Source: Cryptomeria japonica (lineage: Eukaryota; Streptophyta; Pinopsida; Cupressales; Cupressaceae). From it: a DNA stretch of 64,000 nucleotides. The first letter of the stretch is position 1; every line of letters begins with the position of its first letter. Shown in pieces: positions 61,979-64,000 of the stretch. The position numbers and the translations under genes were made by a program. The DNA lies in assembly GCF_030272615.1 (NCBI RefSeq), contig NC_081407.1, positions 103,339,897-103,403,896 of the forward strand. Reading direction: 5' to 3'. Below the pieces are notes generated by a model. The model saw only the letters and a program-made list of their open reading frames with translations, had not been told where the DNA came from and searched no databases.

Positions 61979-61983
61979 TTTAT

Positions 61984-62081
61984 GAAATATTCCACTACAA
62001 AACTCCCACTGAAACTAGATCAGTACAAAAATCTTATCAACCCAGCAACAATAACAAAGTTGGTCAGGCTCTGATACCCAT
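61984..62081 (-). other. Copia II leader and primer-binding site
   Basis: The remaining leader of copia II with PBS at 62068-62080 (minus TGGGTATCAGAGC, initiator tRNA-Met type with one extra G), one base from the 5' LTR. Without copia III the leader would be about 130 bases. Confidence 0.8.
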
Positions 62082-62877
62082 TGAAAGGAAGCCTAAGTGT
62101 GGAATAACACTTCCAAATGCTAAATCTAACAGGAGAGGTGATGCAAAAAATTATTACAAACTTTTAAAAAATTGCAAAATTAGATAAACACATAGAATAA
62201 GATTTAACAAATGAAACTACAACACCAAATATACGTGGGAAAACACCCACACTCCAAATTCCAAATGCAATTGTATTATTCAGCAACAATAGCAGTTACA
62301 ATACAATGCACCAAGCCAATGCTCTTCAATAGAAGTCTACAACAAAGATTTCAAGAATAAATCTAGTAGCATAACAACCCTTCAACTTGTCTCATACAAA
62401 ACCACTAAGGCATCAACATATTTATAGAACTCATCAAAAAGTGGTATGTGCACATGGTTTCCAAAACCAACTCCAAAGAACAAGGGGTAAGTTGTGTCAC
62501 AAGAAACACCTTGCTAATTCAATGACACGTTGACAACACCTATCTCTTCCATAACCGTCATCTTGCCAAATGCAATGTAAGTACAACATAGAAGTTACCA
62601 TGACCAAATAGGTGCCTACCTTACCTCACACCACTTGTCAAAAGTAAACCCAAATAATAAATACAATCTGCCAAAATATAACTCTCCATGACTCTTCCAC
62701 CAAACTAGAAACCGCCATAATCATAATAGGAAATTTAATCATAATCTCAATATAGCAACATATGACACTATTTCCCAAAAAATAATATTAGGCCTTCCAA
62801 AGTGGAATAAAAAATAAAACAAAAATTAAATTAGCAATGTTTGGACTCTAAGATTAACACACCTTAATCCAAAACAC
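62082..62877 (-). repeat. Copia II 5' LTR
   Basis: 796 bp, homologous to the solo LTR at 36871-37704, followed by CAAAA (62878-62882) as the solo LTR is. Confidence 0.85.
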
Positions 62878-63493
62878 AAAATATCCATACCTTTTAATGG
62901 GTGTTATTTCTTTTATTTCTATTTTTATACTTGTTTACTTAGATTTATAGACACACCAACATTGATACAAAATATAAAGAAAAAAACTGCATGCTTCACA
63001 CACTTACCTCTATTTTTTAACCATTATTCATAAATTTTGTGATTGTATACTTCTAGCACTTATTTTATCTCTTCTAGAGCACAAATTTTGTCTCTTTTGA
63101 CACATGTAATGACCCTAAACCATCATGTGGATCCTTTGAAACTGTAGAGCTTGGAATTTAAAGGAGGTCTTAAAAGGTGTCAAAGAATCCTATCCCAAGA
63201 TTATGATATGTCAAGCTACAGTTGTTGAGAATTTGACTCATTGATGTGTGTGTTCAAAGACTCACAAACCCTAGATTTTGGTATCAAGAAGACACAGTAA
63301 GTGGGCAAAGAGGTGAATAGTAGTCCTAGAAGGTTATAAATAAACCATAGAACAATTAGTGACAAGTAAAAGAGAGGATACAGTCTAGAGACCTAAGTTA
63401 ACAATGGAAGAGTGAAACACAAAACAATCATGGAGACAAAGGACTGTGATAGGTAGATGAAATGTTGTAAAATCAAGTGCAAAGTGAAAAAAA
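62878..63493. repeat. Right part of AT-rich repeat, copy 2
   Basis: Near-identical to 37705-38321. Here it continues past GTGAAAAAAA into 63494 instead of jumping into copia, so it represents the unbroken flank. Confidence 0.8.
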
Positions 63494-64000
63494 CTTAAAT
63501 AAACAAGAGGATGGTGGATAGCTCGATCCCTGCCATATTCAATTTGAGGGATGAGTTCATTTTTGTTTGTGACAATGATATCAAGGAAAGATAGCAGCCT
63601 GTTATGAACATGATGATAGTCATGTCTTTAATCATGAAAAGTCAAGGCTATATAATGTATTGGAGAAAAAAGTGTTGTGGAGTTCGAATACAAAAAAAAA
63701 TTCTTTCGCATCTACACTGTCAGGGTATCAAGAAGTTATTCAATACATAAATCAAAAATATTTGTCTAAGGTTGTTGAAGAAGAATATAATGGAGTCGAT
63801 TGTTGCCATAGTAGGCTTTTGGTGTTGTAGTTTGTGACGATGAAATTGCTGCAAGCTGTCATAACATTGTTTTGTAGTGAAAGGATTCTATTGCACATGT
63901 TGAAGCTATAGTTATAAGAAGGCCATAAAAATTCGAGGTAAATTATTGGCTATTGATAATGATTTTTTTCATATGTGAAAAGTTGTGCTTATAGGAAGAT
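63494..64000. other. Flank to window end
   Basis: AT-rich, no gene recognised. Presumably the continuation of the AT-rich repeat's original neighbourhood. Confidence 0.4.

Overview
This window looks like a repeat-rich, gene-poor nuclear segment from a seed plant with a large genome. Slowly decaying nested LTR retrotransposons, tRNA-Met-primed Ty1/copia elements and long AT-rich spacers fit a gymnosperm, but the sequence does not prove this. I find no intact host gene, no functional tRNA or rRNA gene and no bacterial-type feature. Nearly every recognisable coding stretch is a broken transposable-element gene or a degraded open frame of unknown family.

Region 1 (1-16.8 kb). Two decayed copies of one long unrecognised gene, each about 1,000-1,200 codons, face each other tail to tail (277-3221 plus, 4359-7967 minus). 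A third piece of the family's leader lies at 9235-9405. An inverted pair of arms (about 8.3-9.0 kb and 12.2-12.7 kb) carries degenerate tandem modules of about 100-130 bp. From 11.8 to 16.8 kb there is a palindromic (fold-back) element family built on the 20-base palindrome GACTAACACGCGTGTTAGTC. A tRNA-derived SINE with a perfect 17-bp target duplication (15829-16149) and two unassigned minus-strand open frames (10.0-10.5 and 13.4-14.0 kb) also lie here.

Region 2 (16.8-28.8 kb). This is an AT-rich dispersed repeat in tandem units (17.2-20.4 kb) containing a 146-bp G-rich non-autonomous hAT element with a perfect 8-bp duplication. Long featureless spacers follow. A short unknown protein domain occurs four times (22.3-23.0 and 27.5-28.8 kb), three of them in a direct-inverted-direct cluster.

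Region 3 (28.8-63.5 kb). Nested LTR retrotransposons fill this region, all with coding strand minus. A complete but decayed copia element occupies 28781-34856 (TSD GTTAT). It and a second copia family both inserted into copies of the AT-rich repeat. The second family is present as a solo LTR (36871-37704), a tandemly duplicated internal region (38322-42317 and 42462-54197), and a PBS plus 5' LTR at 62068-62877. The second internal copy was split by a 7,745-bp gag-protease-only Ty3/gypsy-type element (44246-51990, TSD GCTGC, two 1,210-bp LTRs). Its leader was split by a third copia element (54247-61978, TSD TTTAT). The order of events can be read from the junctions: AT-rich repeat, then outer copia, then recombination and tandem duplication, then the two later insertions.

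No elements here look competent for autonomous movement; every pol region has stops, frameshifts or lost catalytic residues. The gag-protease element is the youngest by LTR similarity (about 18 mismatches in 1,210 bp counted by eye).
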